NCBI GenBank assembly: GCA_910588035.1 | Contig: CAJUPY010000014.1 | Span: 1 to 64,000, forward strand | Origin: an uncultured Muribaculaceae bacterium | GTDB taxonomy: Bacteria; Bacteroidota; Bacteroidia; Bacteroidales; Muribaculaceae | DNA: 64,000 nucleotides | Direction: 5' to 3' | In this document: positions 1-9,300 of the stretch, piece by piece | Layout of the letters: every line of letters starts with the position of its first letter | How positions within the stretch are numbered: position 1 is the stretch's first letter | Translations under genes and position numbers: made by a program | The notes under the pieces: generated by a model | Told to the model about the DNA's origin: nothing | Databases searched by the model: none | Seen by the model: only the letters and a program-made list of their open reading frames with translations

Positions 1-56
1 TGCGTATAGTTGGCAATAGTCTTAAATATAAGTCATTGAGTCGTCCTCTCCGCAAT

Positions 57-80
57 AAAGCCTGATTTTCAGGCTTTTGT
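57..80 (+). terminator. Rho-independent terminator of a gene left of the window
   Basis: A 9-bp perfect stem (AAAGCCTGA / TCAGGCTTT, 3-nt loop) is followed by a short T run. It lies upstream of the first gene, so it most likely ends a transcript entering from the left. Positions 1-56 show no supportable coding sequence. Confidence 0.7.
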
Positions 81-121
81 TGTATCTACACCCAAATTTG
101 CGCCCAAAACTAAAAACAATT

Positions 122-748
122 ATGAAAGTATTGACTGTCAATGGAAGTCCTCATCTTCACGGGTGTACGGACAGGGCTTTGCGGGAGTTTGAAAAGACCC
201 TTGCAGGGTGTGGTATAGAATTCGAGCGCGTCAATGTCGGCAATAAGGACATCAGGGGCTGTATTGCCTGTAACTTCTGTCGGGAACATGGCAGATGTGT
301 GTTCGACGATCTTGTGAATGAGACCGCTCCTGAATTTGCAGCGGCTGACGGTATAGTGGTCGGCACTCCGACATATTACGCAGGAAGCAACGGACAGGTG
401 TTGTCTTTCCTTGACCGTTTGTTCTACAGCACGGCCAAGACTGTCGACAAGACTATGAAAATCGGTGCGGCGGTGGTGTCATCGCGACGAGGCGGGTCTA
501 CTTCGGCCTTTGATGAAATCAACAAATATTTCACTATCAGCTCCATGCCCATTGTGTCAAGCACGTATTGGAACGAAGTGCACGGATTTGTTGCTGAAGA
601 TGTAGAGAAAGACCTCGAAGGTTTACAGACGATGCGCAATCTTGCCCGTAACATGGCTTTTATGATAAAGGCTTTCAAGGCGCAGAAAGAGGCGGAGGGT
701 TTCCCTGTGCAGGAACGTGATTCATTCACCAGTTTCATGGATAGATGA
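122..748 (+). CDS. NADPH-dependent FMN reductase-like flavoprotein
   Basis: A 208-residue flavodoxin-fold protein. The N-terminus has the phosphate-binding loop of this family (VNGSPHLHGCT, residues 5-15), and a Cys cluster follows (GCIACNFC near residues 47-54). Related iron-sulfur flavoproteins and NAD(P)H:FMN reductases use this layout to bind FMN and move electrons to small acceptors. The later motif GTPTYYAGSNGQ is also typical of the family. Start chosen at ATG 122, because the preceding in-frame residues do not match family N-termini. It is monocistronic: the next gene faces it on the other strand. The physiological acceptor cannot be told from sequence. Confidence 0.85.
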   Translation: MKVLTVNGSPHLHGCTDRALREFEKTLAGCGIEFERVNVGNKDIRGCIACNFCREHGRCVFDDLVNETAPEFAAADGIVVGTPTYYAGSNGQVLSFLDRLFYSTAKTVDKTMKIGAAVVSSRRGGSTSAFDEINKYFTISSMPIVSSTYWNEVHGFVAEDVEKDLEGLQTMRNLARNMAFMIKAFKAQKEAEGFPVQERDSFTSFMDR

Positions 749-772
749 CTGTGTCTGTCATCATGCGGTTTG

Positions 773-2089
773 TCATTCTGATCTGCGTTTCAGGTTTTGT
801 TTCTTTTGTTTGTCACGGAATTCGTTCCAGCTGTCGTTCACATTTTTGTGTGACTTGTAGAAGGTGATTCCGGTGAGTTGTTTGAGCAGTCCGAGCGCGC
901 GGTGTCCGATGCTGAAGTTTTGTTTCGAGACATTGCGTCCGACCAATCGTTCGTCGGGTTTGATTGTCAGACGCACGCGGTCGGCGTCGATGTTATTGAC
1001 ACGGTCAATCAGAGTCAATGTCGAGAGGCTTAATTCGGGGGCTTCCTGCGGTTCGAGTATATCAACCGCGTTATTGTAAAACTTGAAGTCGTCCCATTCC
1101 CTGGCTTCTTTGACCGGTATGAATTCTTTGTCGAGAATGTAAACTTCGGCATAGGTGGTGACGAAGAACGGTTGGTCATGGCGATTGAAAAGAAACATTC
1201 CCCGGCCGCGCCCTCTTGACTCGATGGTGAATGAATATCCGGTCAATCCGAGTGGATTGATCTCATTGTCTGAGAAATATTCATAGTTGAGTTTCAAGCC
1301 GAACCGTTCGAAATCGGTGTCTTCTTTTCGGAAGAAATATGAAATGTTGGGAACCCATTTTCTGTTTGCCGTGTCGGCTAAGACATCGATGTCGATCGAC
1401 AGACGGTCGCCCGTTCTTGTCCATATTTCAGCCGGACTGTATTTTCCGTATGTGGTGTCGACGTTAATTCCGGTCTTGAGAATATTATCGGGAATGTGTG
1501 CCGGTGGTATCATTCCGATCCAATCAGACCATGTGAAATGGTGGTTGCATCGGTCGCTGACACTGTCGAGACCGCTGACATTGGTAAAACGGTAGTATGA
1601 ACGTGAGTTGAGGGTTCTGGGATATCTCCAGCCTTTGAACCGTGTCTTTTTTTCGGTCGGCAACATGAAGTCGACCATCTTCTCACGAAACATAGTGATT
1701 GTGTCGGTGTAGCTCGACAGGGAGGAGTATTCACGGACATAAGCTAAAATGTGAAGCATCTTTTTCTGACGTGCGTCAACCACAATCTCGGGTAGCTCGG
1801 TCATAGTTTCCACAAGAAGGATCGAGTCGGGACTATAGTGTGCTATTGTCCGCTCGTGATAGCCCATGTATCTGACCGTAATAGGGAAATCGGAGAACGT
1901 GGCACACGTGATTTTTCCGTTTTTACGGCTTGTGCCTATGAAAATGCCTTTGTTGTTGAATACTGAGGCATTAGACAACGGGGTGCGGGTCAGCGAATCG
2001 GCCACCGTGAGCTGACGTATCTGTCCGTCGGCAATCAATGTTACGAAGGACATGATTGTGATCGCCAATATGAGCCGCAGGTTGTTCAT
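773..2089 (-). CDS. Exported protein with carboxypeptidase-like regulatory domain
   Basis: A 438-residue protein with a cleavable signal peptide (hydrophobic stretch residues 5-18, then ADGQ). A carboxypeptidase-D regulatory-like beta sandwich follows: 'VADSLTRTPLSNASVFNNKG' and 'VRYMGYHER', the pattern seen at the N-termini of SusC-type and many other Bacteroidetes envelope proteins. The remaining ~330 residues resemble uncharacterised Bacteroidetes exported proteins and carry no catalytic motif I can name. An upstream in-frame ATG at 2119 exists, but a -7 box at 2117-2124 argues for the start at 2089. Probably periplasmic or at the inner face of the outer membrane; function unknown. Confidence 0.75.
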   Translation of the reverse strand: MNNLRLILAITIMSFVTLIADGQIRQLTVADSLTRTPLSNASVFNNKGIFIGTSRKNGKITCATFSDFPITVRYMGYHERTIAHYSPDSILLVETMTELPEIVVDARQKKMLHILAYVREYSSLSSYTDTITMFREKMVDFMLPTEKKTRFKGWRYPRTLNSRSYYRFTNVSGLDSVSDRCNHHFTWSDWIGMIPPAHIPDNILKTGINVDTTYGKYSPAEIWTRTGDRLSIDIDVLADTANRKWVPNISYFFRKEDTDFERFGLKLNYEYFSDNEINPLGLTGYSFTIESRGRGRGMFLFNRHDQPFFVTTYAEVYILDKEFIPVKEAREWDDFKFYNNAVDILEPQEAPELSLSTLTLIDRVNNIDADRVRLTIKPDERLVGRNVSKQNFSIGHRALGLLKQLTGITFYKSHKNVNDSWNEFRDKQKKQNLKRRSE

Positions 2090-2116
2090 GATGAATTGCC
2101 GGAATGGTTGGTTGCA

Positions 2117-2124
2117 CAAAAATA
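2117..2124 (-). promoter_or_regulatory. Bacteroidetes -7 box TATTTTTG
   Basis: On the minus strand this reads TATTTTTG, matching TAnnTTTG, about 28 nt before the chosen start of the exported-protein gene. No clear -33 TTTG is visible. The rest of the 2125-2392 interval is AT-rich and holds nothing else I recognise. Confidence 0.45.
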
Positions 2125-2392
2125 GAGATAAAATTTCTCATTGCCGATCAAGGTGTTGCAGATTTAAGACTAAATAAGTGAATCGTATGGAGGCGTTGAT
2201 GAAATTAACACATGGAAATTATTGTTTTAAAAAATTGAGTTAAACGTAGTCTGCCTGGAAATCGGCAAACTGAATCACCTGTTGGGACAAATTACAATTC
2301 TATAAAGAGTTTCTGAAAACACACGATCCGATAAGCGATCCAGAATAAGGAAAAGATCTGAGATAATAATAGAAATAAGGAATAGTGGTGGA

Positions 2393-3637
2393 TCAATGGT
2401 CAAAACAAAAGAGAATTTCGCCACGATTTGTTATTGCTATGATTCCAAAGAACTTACATTCAATACATGCGATATCTTTCCAATCTTTTATAATATTCTG
2501 TGTTTTATTTAGACCAACGACTTCAATAGTGCCGTTTCTTTTAAGTCCAACAATGTTATTGGCCCCAACTGAAATATTGACGATATCGGTCCATTTGTCC
2601 ACTCCAATAAAAGTATCTGAAACTACTGTACCGTCAGAAAGCAATACGGCAGAGGAATCAGAGCCGTAGTAATGACTATAGCAGTCAACCTGTGTCACAT
2701 TTGAGCATTTGTCATAGAAATGGGGGTCGGTATATCCGTCAACACTATGATATAAAACTTTTCCATCGTGGGTCAGTCCCATTATATTGGAAAAACCAAC
2801 AGCAATCTGTTTGATGTTATGCCAATTTTTGACGACGTTGTTGTGCTTAGGAATGCCTTCCCAGCCACCTGGTTCATCAATGCTGACGACATCGCCGTTT
2901 TCAAACAATGCAACAACATGCCCCTCGCATGCAGCTATGTCTATTACATTGCGTAATTGTTCGATTTCCCAAGATCTATCAAATTCATCAGCTTTGCCAC
3001 AAGTCACGATTCTACCATGTTCGGTCAAGGCCATATATCCGCAAAACGCCGCCGCGATTTTTATGAATCGTTCAGGTGAGGGCAACTGTCTGAACGATTC
3101 ATTGTGTCCGATCAGAGTCAATTGATTATCGTCATTTAAGACTATGCCAAAATTACGGGCTATGGCTATTGCTCCTATGGCTCTGTTCTTGTATGATCTT
3201 GTTTTGGACAATATGCGTTGTAAGCTACTGACCCCTACTCTGTAATATTTTCTAAGTTCGTCAACAAACAACTTCGGTAGTAATATGTTTTCTATCCTAA
3301 TTGCATCGCTGAACATTAGGGCGACAAGTGCCGGATCCATACCAGCACTACCACACCCAATTGCGGCAACAAGAAATTGACGATTGGGTCTATTTTTAGC
3401 ATAGTCAATGAACTGTTTGACTGCGTACTCCATTTTCGACCGGTGGTGTTTGTGAACTGGTATTGCGTAGGATTGTCCGGAGAATCCTTCTCCTCTTCCC
3501 ATTTCAGCTCCAAAATATTCTACGGCATATAGTGCGGCTTTCGATTTGTGGTAACCATTGGGCGTAGTCCCAAAAACAAAGATTTCATTGTTTTTAAGAT
3601 TACTGACGTTTTCAGGGGAATAGCTTCGGTTGTACAT
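2393..3637 (-). CDS. A1S_2505-like phage domain fused to a seven-repeat RCC1-like propeller
   Basis: A 414-residue protein in two parts. Residues 1-125 resemble small phage-type proteins annotated A1S_2505-like: 'NEIFVFGTT..GYHKSKAALYA', 'GQSYAIPV', 'FLVAAIGCGSAGM'. The usual Gly-rich loop (FGSNLAGxHGxGAA) is altered here to TTPNGYHKSKAA. From residue ~150 to the end come seven divergent units of the form 'IAxGxxxxxxLxxdGxVvxxG', for example IAVGFSNIMGLTHDGKVLY and ISVGANNIVGLKRNGTIEVVG. This is the blade number of a complete RCC1-type beta-propeller. There is no signal peptide, so the protein is cytoplasmic. Composition is AT-richer than neighbours. The start at 3637 is favoured by a -7 box just upstream; a 29-residue longer frame is available. 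Function unknown; accessory or transferred origin likely. Confidence 0.7.
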   Translation of the reverse strand: MYNRSYSPENVSNLKNNEIFVFGTTPNGYHKSKAALYAVEYFGAEMGRGEGFSGQSYAIPVHKHHRSKMEYAVKQFIDYAKNRPNRQFLVAAIGCGSAGMDPALVALMFSDAIRIENILLPKLFVDELRKYYRVGVSSLQRILSKTRSYKNRAIGAIAIARNFGIVLNDDNQLTLIGHNESFRQLPSPERFIKIAAAFCGYMALTEHGRIVTCGKADEFDRSWEIEQLRNVIDIAACEGHVVALFENGDVVSIDEPGGWEGIPKHNNVVKNWHNIKQIAVGFSNIMGLTHDGKVLYHSVDGYTDPHFYDKCSNVTQVDCYSHYYGSDSSAVLLSDGTVVSDTFIGVDKWTDIVNISVGANNIVGLKRNGTIEVVGLNKTQNIIKDWKDIACIECKFFGIIAITNRGEILFCFDH

Positions 3638-3672
3638 ATTGTTGGTTGGCCTTTGAATTAGAATGATAAAAC

Positions 3673-3680
3673 AAATATAA
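3673..3680 (-). promoter_or_regulatory. Bacteroidetes -7 box TATATTTG for the RCC1-like gene
   Basis: TATATTTG on the minus strand, 35 nt before the ATG at 3637. It lies inside the longer open frame, which supports the shorter protein. No convincing -33 box at the right spacing. Confidence 0.5.
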
Positions 3681-3751
3681 TATATTTTAATGGGATCGTA
3701 GCATAGTATTTGAAAAATAATCAAATTAAAACATTGGTAAAGGCGGGTTTA

Positions 3752-3793
3752 TAAAAAAATCTCCCTATGCCGAGCGGCATAGGGAGATTTTTT
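3752..3793. terminator. Bidirectional Rho-independent terminator
   Basis: An 11-bp perfect GC-rich stem (CTCCCTATGCC / GGCATAGGGAG, loop GAGC) flanked by A-run and T-run. It lies just past the stop of the PepSY-like lipoprotein gene (minus strand) and upstream of the RCC1-like gene. Confidence 0.85.
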
Positions 3794-3815
3794 GCAGTTA
3801 TGTGTGTTTTTCAGG

Positions 3816-4325
3816 TTATAGCTGATAGTCGGGGGTAATGTTATCAAGATCTCCGTTCACGGTTTTCAGGAGAGTTCCGTCATCGCTGAACAACAACGAC
3901 ACTTCGCCTTGTTGTGGGCTTTCGACCTCAATGATGAAAAAATTGTCGGTCGGACGTTTGTATTCTTCTATGTCATCTACATTCCATGGAGCGCGGCAAT
4001 ATTCGGTTTGGGTGAATGCGTCGTTGATCACCGTGGGCAACATGAACAGATTTTTTCCATAGTCGAGTTCGGTCATCTTCCAGTTGGCATTGATGTCGAA
4101 CCACACCTCCGTGCCTATCTGGCCGTTGTTTTTATTGAACTCGGCGACCCGATAGGGGGCTTTATTCTCCCATTTGACATCAGTGGCGGTCGGGTATAAT
4201 TTTTTCAGGGCGTCAACAAAGACCTGAGATACATCGTCAAGGCGGTCGTCATCATCGTCACTGCATGCTTGAACAGACACAAGGCCGAAAATGGCCAGCA
4301 AACCGATCAGGAATTTAAATTTCAT
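3816..4325 (-). CDS. PepSY-like surface lipoprotein
   Basis: A 169-residue lipoprotein. A type II signal peptide (residues 1-20) ends in VQA followed by Cys21. The Cys is followed by Ser and five Asp, an acidic stretch like the lipoprotein export signal that sends Bacteroidetes lipoproteins to the cell surface. The mature part has the Bacteroidetes PepSY-like (BLIP-like) pattern: 'YPTATDVKWE', 'YRVAEFN..G....VWFDINANWKMTE'. These proteins are thought to bind other proteins or inhibit peptidases; the partner is unknown. The gene stands alone, with a strong terminator at its end. Confidence 0.8.
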   Translation of the reverse strand: MKFKFLIGLLAIFGLVSVQACSDDDDDRLDDVSQVFVDALKKLYPTATDVKWENKAPYRVAEFNKNNGQIGTEVWFDINANWKMTELDYGKNLFMLPTVINDAFTQTEYCRAPWNVDDIEEYKRPTDNFFIIEVESPQQGEVSLLFSDDGTLLKTVNGDLDNITPDYQL

Positions 4326-4448
4326 ATTATCAGAATTTATAGATAAGCGTTGTTCTTAGAACATTGACCGGTCGGTTATTGTTGACCTGAAACCGTTAAA
4401 AAAAATAAATAATCAATTGTTGTGGAACCGATATGCGTGATAATGAGA

Positions 4449-4456
4449 TAACTTTG
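4449..4456 (+). promoter_or_regulatory. Bacteroidetes -7 box TAACTTTG
   Basis: TAACTTTG, 43 nt upstream of the ATG of the BASS transporter gene. A TTGTTG lies further upstream at 4417-4422, but the 26-bp spacing is longer than usual. Confidence 0.55.
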
Positions 4457-4498
4457 CAGTCTGTTTAAGTTAAATTAAGAGTTTACTAATAAGGAATA

Positions 4499-5428
4499 AT
4501 GAGACTATCAGCTCTGAGACAGAAACTCAAGTTGTGGATATTGCCGCTCGCGATGCTCGGAGGAGTGGTTTTTCACGATTACATGGCATATCTTCAGCCA
4601 CTGGCACCCTATCTGATATTCATCATGCTGTTGATCACTTTCTGCAAGATACGTCCGTCGGAATTCAAGGTCACCTCGTTGTCGTGGAGCCTGCTTTCGT
4701 TGCAGGTTGCAGGTTCGCTTGCCGTTTATCTCGTCTTGATGCCATTTGACCGCGATGTGGCCACAGCCGCTTTCATCTGTGTGTTTTGCCCGACAGCAAC
4801 GGCCGCACCGGTCATCACCGGAATGCTCGGGGGCAGTGTGCCGAGGCTGGCCACATATTCGATCATCAGCAATATGACAGTGGCGGTTCTTGCCCCGGTT
4901 CTGTTTTCGTTACTGGGCAGCCATGCCGATTTTGATTTCGTCGACACCACGATGCGTATCTCGGTCAAGGTTGTTCCGTTGATAATCTCGCCGTTGTTGG
5001 TCGCGCTGCTGCTGTTGCGCACCGTACCTCGGGTACATTCGGCGATAGCGGGCCGTCAGGGTCTGTCGTTCTACATCTGGGCAGTCTCGCTGTTTATTGT
5101 TGTTGGAAATGCGGTCAGCTATGTGGTCAGGCATCATGAGAATGTGGCACTTATGATCGAGATAGCGTTGGTCTCTCTTGTCGTTTGTGTGGCTCAGTTC
5201 ATTGCCGGTCGCAAGATCGGAGCCCGGTGTGGCGACAAAATAGCCGGAGCACAGGGGTTGGGTCAGAAAAACACGGTGCTTGCGATATGGATGGCATTGA
5301 CATTTTTTCATCCGGTTACGTCAATTGGTCCGGCTGCATATGTGGCATGGCAGAATATCATCAATTCGTCGCAGCTATATATCAAGGAGAAACGAGAACA
5401 ACGCGGCGGCCGTCAGCGTTATAATTGA
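4499..5428 (+). CDS. BASS (bile acid:sodium symporter)-family transporter
   Basis: A 309-residue inner-membrane protein with about nine or ten hydrophobic segments. It follows the BASS pattern: 'FCPTATAAPVITGMLGG' in the middle matches the discontinuous-helix crossing motif, and the C-terminal 'GLGQKNTVLAIWMALTFF' matches the second core motif. Family members move organic anions (bile acids, pantoate, 2-keto acids) with sodium; the substrate here is unknown. It is followed after 68 nt by a Crp/Fnr regulator gene with no clear promoter of its own, so the two probably form an operon and may be linked functionally. Confidence 0.75.
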   Translation: MRLSALRQKLKLWILPLAMLGGVVFHDYMAYLQPLAPYLIFIMLLITFCKIRPSEFKVTSLSWSLLSLQVAGSLAVYLVLMPFDRDVATAAFICVFCPTATAAPVITGMLGGSVPRLATYSIISNMTVAVLAPVLFSLLGSHADFDFVDTTMRISVKVVPLIISPLLVALLLLRTVPRVHSAIAGRQGLSFYIWAVSLFIVVGNAVSYVVRHHENVALMIEIALVSLVVCVAQFIAGRKIGARCGDKIAGAQGLGQKNTVLAIWMALTFFHPVTSIGPAAYVAWQNIINSSQLYIKEKREQRGGRQRYN

Positions 5429-5496
5429 ACAATTGTGATACTGCAGGAATACTGCGGTGCCAAACAAATCTGAACTGTTTTTAAAAAATAATATCA

Positions 5497-6189
5497 ATGG
5501 ACAGCATGTATGAGATTCTGATGAGTCTTCCTCTTCTGAACGGTGTCAGCCGCACCCGCATTCTGGAAATCGTCGGAAAAACAAAATTCCATTTCCTGAA
5601 ATATCTCGACGGTGAGAAGATCATCAATGCAGGTGACCCGTGCACTCACATAAAATTCATCTTGTCGGGAGCGGTCAGGTCTTCGGTTTCACGAAACGAC
5701 CAGCGTTTCAAAGTGGCACAGACGTTGGTGGCACCGTCGGTGATCGCCCCTGAATTTCTGTTTGGGAAATCGCCGTTTTATCCGGCGACGGTGACTTCAA
5801 TCGGTTCGACCGGCATCATGCAGATAGCGAAAAACGATTATCTCGCCATGTTGACCGGAGATCGCGTCTTCATGTTCAATTTCCTTAACATGCTGTCGTC
5901 AAGCGCGCAGCGGTCGGTGGAGGGCATTCTCGCTCTGACCGACGGCAATCTGGAGGAGCGTATAGCATATTGGATCGTGTCGTTGACTCAACGCGACGGA
6001 AAAGAGATAGTCATGAGTTGCCGTCAGCGCGACCTCTATTCGCTGTTCGGGGTTCAGCGGTCATCATTGGTGGCGGCATTGCAGTCGCTTAAAGATAAAG
6101 ACCTGATTGACTTCACCCAGAATGAAATTTCGGTGAAATCGCGTAGCGAGCTGCTGAAACTTCTTGCCACGCCCGAGGAAGAGCATTGA
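5497..6189 (+). CDS. Crp/Fnr-family transcriptional regulator
   Basis: A 230-residue cytoplasmic regulator. Residues ~15-125 form a cyclic-nucleotide-binding-type beta barrel (LKYLDGEKIINAGDPCTHIKF, then ILSGAVR). Residues ~135-150 are the dimer helix, and ~168-200 a winged helix-turn-helix with recognition segment GVQRSSLVAALQSLKDKDLI. The canonical cAMP-contacting residues are not evident, as in most Bacteroidetes members, so the ligand is unknown. It lies downstream of the BASS transporter on the same strand and may regulate it. Confidence 0.85.
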   Translation: MDSMYEILMSLPLLNGVSRTRILEIVGKTKFHFLKYLDGEKIINAGDPCTHIKFILSGAVRSSVSRNDQRFKVAQTLVAPSVIAPEFLFGKSPFYPATVTSIGSTGIMQIAKNDYLAMLTGDRVFMFNFLNMLSSSAQRSVEGILALTDGNLEERIAYWIVSLTQRDGKEIVMSCRQRDLYSLFGVQRSSLVAALQSLKDKDLIDFTQNEISVKSRSELLKLLATPEEEH

Positions 6190-6247
6190 ACACCGCATTG
6201 CCGGCACAGCCGTCAAGTCAAAAATAATGTCACATTAATAAAAGCAG

Positions 6248-6278
6248 TTGGCAGATTTTAGAAAAAATGTTAACTTTG
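6248..6278 (+). promoter_or_regulatory. Promoter of the tricorn-like protease gene
   Basis: TTG at 6248-6250, 20-bp spacer, TAACTTTG at 6271-6278. The start codon lies 42 nt downstream of the -7 box. Confidence 0.65.
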
Positions 6279-6319
6279 GGGATTGAAAAGATAAAAATCA
6301 ATTAAATCACCATAAGTGC

Positions 6320-9300
6320 ATGAAAAAACTGCTTGCCGGCTGTCTTCTGACAGCAACGTGTCTGGCTTCGACGGCCACGACACCGATGTGGCTTCGCGAT
6401 GTCAGAATCTCGCCTGACGGATCGAAGATCGCATTCACCTACAAAGGTGACATTTACACCGTTCCTACAAAAGGCGGATCGGCCACGCGGCTGACAACCC
6501 GTGATTCCTATGAATCAAATCCGGTTTGGTCGCCGGACGGGTCATTGATCGCTTTCGCCAGCGACCGCAACGGTAATTTTGACGTTTTTGTCGTATCTTC
6601 GTCGGGGGGCACTGCCACGCGTCTTACAACAGCTTCGGCCAACGAGATTCCACAGATGTTCTCGGCCGACGGTAAAAATGTTGTTTTCGACGCCCACATA
6701 CAGGACCCGACATCGTCTGTACAGTTTCCGACTGCACGTCTGACCGAACTCTACACCGTTCCGGTCAAGGGGGGCAAGTCGACGCTGATGAATGCGGCTA
6801 CGATGAAAAACTCAAATCTCAGCCCCGACGGTTCGTTCATTCTCTATGAGGAATATGCCGGCATGGAAGACGAGTGGCGCAAACACCACACTTCGTCAGT
6901 CTCGCGCGACATATGGCGTTATGACAACAAGACCGGAAAATATACCAACCTGACCGACCGCCCGGGCGAAGACCGCAATCCGGTTGTAGCGGCCGACAAT
7001 TCGACAGTCTACTTCCTGAGCGAGCGTGACGGAAAGACAATGAACGTCTACAAAGGTTCAGTAGCAGACATGTCTGCCGCCAAGGCCATGACATCGTTCA
7101 AGACCCATCCGGTCAGATTTCTTTCGAGGGCTTCCGACGGCACAATGGCATTCACCTACGACGGCGAGATATATACCATGACCGACGGAACTGCTCCGGC
7201 CAAAGTCAAGATCGATGTAGTGATTGACGAGGAACCGCAGATTGAACGCATTGCGGTGACCCCGTCGGGATCGGTCGCTATTTCGCCCGACGGCAAACAG
7301 ATAGCATTCACCTCACGAGGCGATGTATTTGTGGCCGCAACCGACTATTCGTCGCTCAAACAGATAACCGACACTCCCGAAGGTGAAAGTCAGGTCGAGT
7401 GGTCGCCCGACGGCAAGACGCTGGTCTACACATCGGAGCGTGACGGCCATTGGAATCTCTATACGGCGACTGTCGCGCGCGAAGACGAACCTAATTTCTC
7501 AAACGCCACTACCATTGAAGAGAAACCTCTTTTCAAAGACAGCAAGGAGCGCACCTATCCGGCATTCTCGCCCGACGGCAAGAGCATAGCTTTCATTCAG
7601 GACCGCACCAAGTTGATGGTCATGGACCTCAAGTCGGGTAAAGTCAGACAGGTTACTGACGGTTCGACAGTGACGCGCCGCACCGGAGGTATTCCTTTCT
7701 CATGGTCGCCCGACAGCAAATGGATTCTGACCGAGGTTGTTGACCGCAAGCATGACCCTTACAGCGACATCGCGATAATCAATGTCGCCGACGGCACGAT
7801 GCACAATCTGACCCAGACCGGATATTCAGACGAGAGTCCACGTTGGGCATTTGACGGAAATGCGATTGTCTTTGCCACCGAACGGTATGGTCTCCGTGCC
7901 CATGCCTCGTGGGGTTCGCAAAACGACGTGATGATCATTTTCCTCAACCGCGAGGCATTCGACCGCTTCAATCTCAACGAAGAAGACTACGCGTTGTTGA
8001 AAGACGCCGAGAAAAAATCGGGCGAGAAGAAAGAGAAAGAAACCAAAACCGATGACGCCAAAGGAAAGAAAGACACTGCGGCCAAAACCGACGAGAAGAA
8101 AGACATCGTTGTCGAGTTTGACGGCATAGACCGCCGCACCGTGCGTCTTACTCCATTCTCATCGATGCTGTCAGACTATGTCGTGACAAAAGATGGTTCA
8201 CACCTTTATTTCATCTCCACATCATCGTCTTTTGACGGAAAGGCCGATCTTTGGAAGATTGATCTCAGAAAGAAAGAGCCGAAAATGGTCTCGAAGAATA
8301 TCGGCGGTTTCGGAATGGAAACCGACAAAGACGGACGCATCTATGTGTTGGGCCGTCAGTCTAAACGCATAGACCCGAAGAGCGACAAGATCACCCCGAT
8401 CACAGTCAGCGGAACCCAGCGCATTGACCGCGATGCAGAGCGACGCTACATGTTTGACTATGTAAAGGTTCAGGAGCGCGAACGGTTCTATACTCCCGAC
8501 ATGCACGGCATCGACTGGGAGAAGATGACGGAGGACTACCGCAAGTTCCTTCCGCACATCAACAACAACTATGACTTTGCCGAAATGCTGAGCGAGTTGC
8601 TCGGTGAGCTCAATGTCTCACACACCGGAGGCCGTTTTTCACGGGCTGCATCGGCCAATGCCGACCGCACATCGTCGCTCGGACTGCTTTACGACATGTC
8701 TTATGCCGGCAACGGACTGAAAGTAGATGAGATTATTGCAGGCGGGCCGTTTGACAAAGCATCGTCGAAACTCGTCGCCGGTTGCATCGTCGAGAGCGTC
8801 AACGGGCAGAAACTCGATGCCGCCACCGACGAAGCCAAACTCTTCAATAACATAGCCGGAAAGAAAACGCTGATCGGAATCTACAATCCCGCAGACGGAA
8901 AACGCTGGGAAGAGGTGGTTAAGCCGCTGTCGACGGCTGCCGTCAACTCGCTGCTCTACGACCGTTGGATCAAACAGCGTGCTGCCGATGTCGACCGCTG
9001 GAGCAACGGACGTCTCGGCTATGTCCACATCTCGTCGATGAACGACGCTTCGTTCCGTCCGGTCTATGCCGATGTACTCGGAAAATACAACGACCGCGAG
9101 GGCATCGTGATCGATATCCGTCACAATGGTGGCGGACGAATGCATGAGGATATCGAGGTGATGTTCAGCGGCAAGAAATATCTGACACAGGTTGTGAGAG
9201 GCCAGGAGACATGCGACATGCCGTCGCGCCGGTGGAACAAGCCGAGCGTGATGCTTGTTTGCCAGGCTTGCTACAGCAACGCCCACGGAACCCCCTGGGT

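Noticed and set aside
1..56. Tail of a coding gene entering from the left
   Set aside because: Too short, with no recognisable protein sequence; only the terminator at 57-80 hints at an upstream gene.
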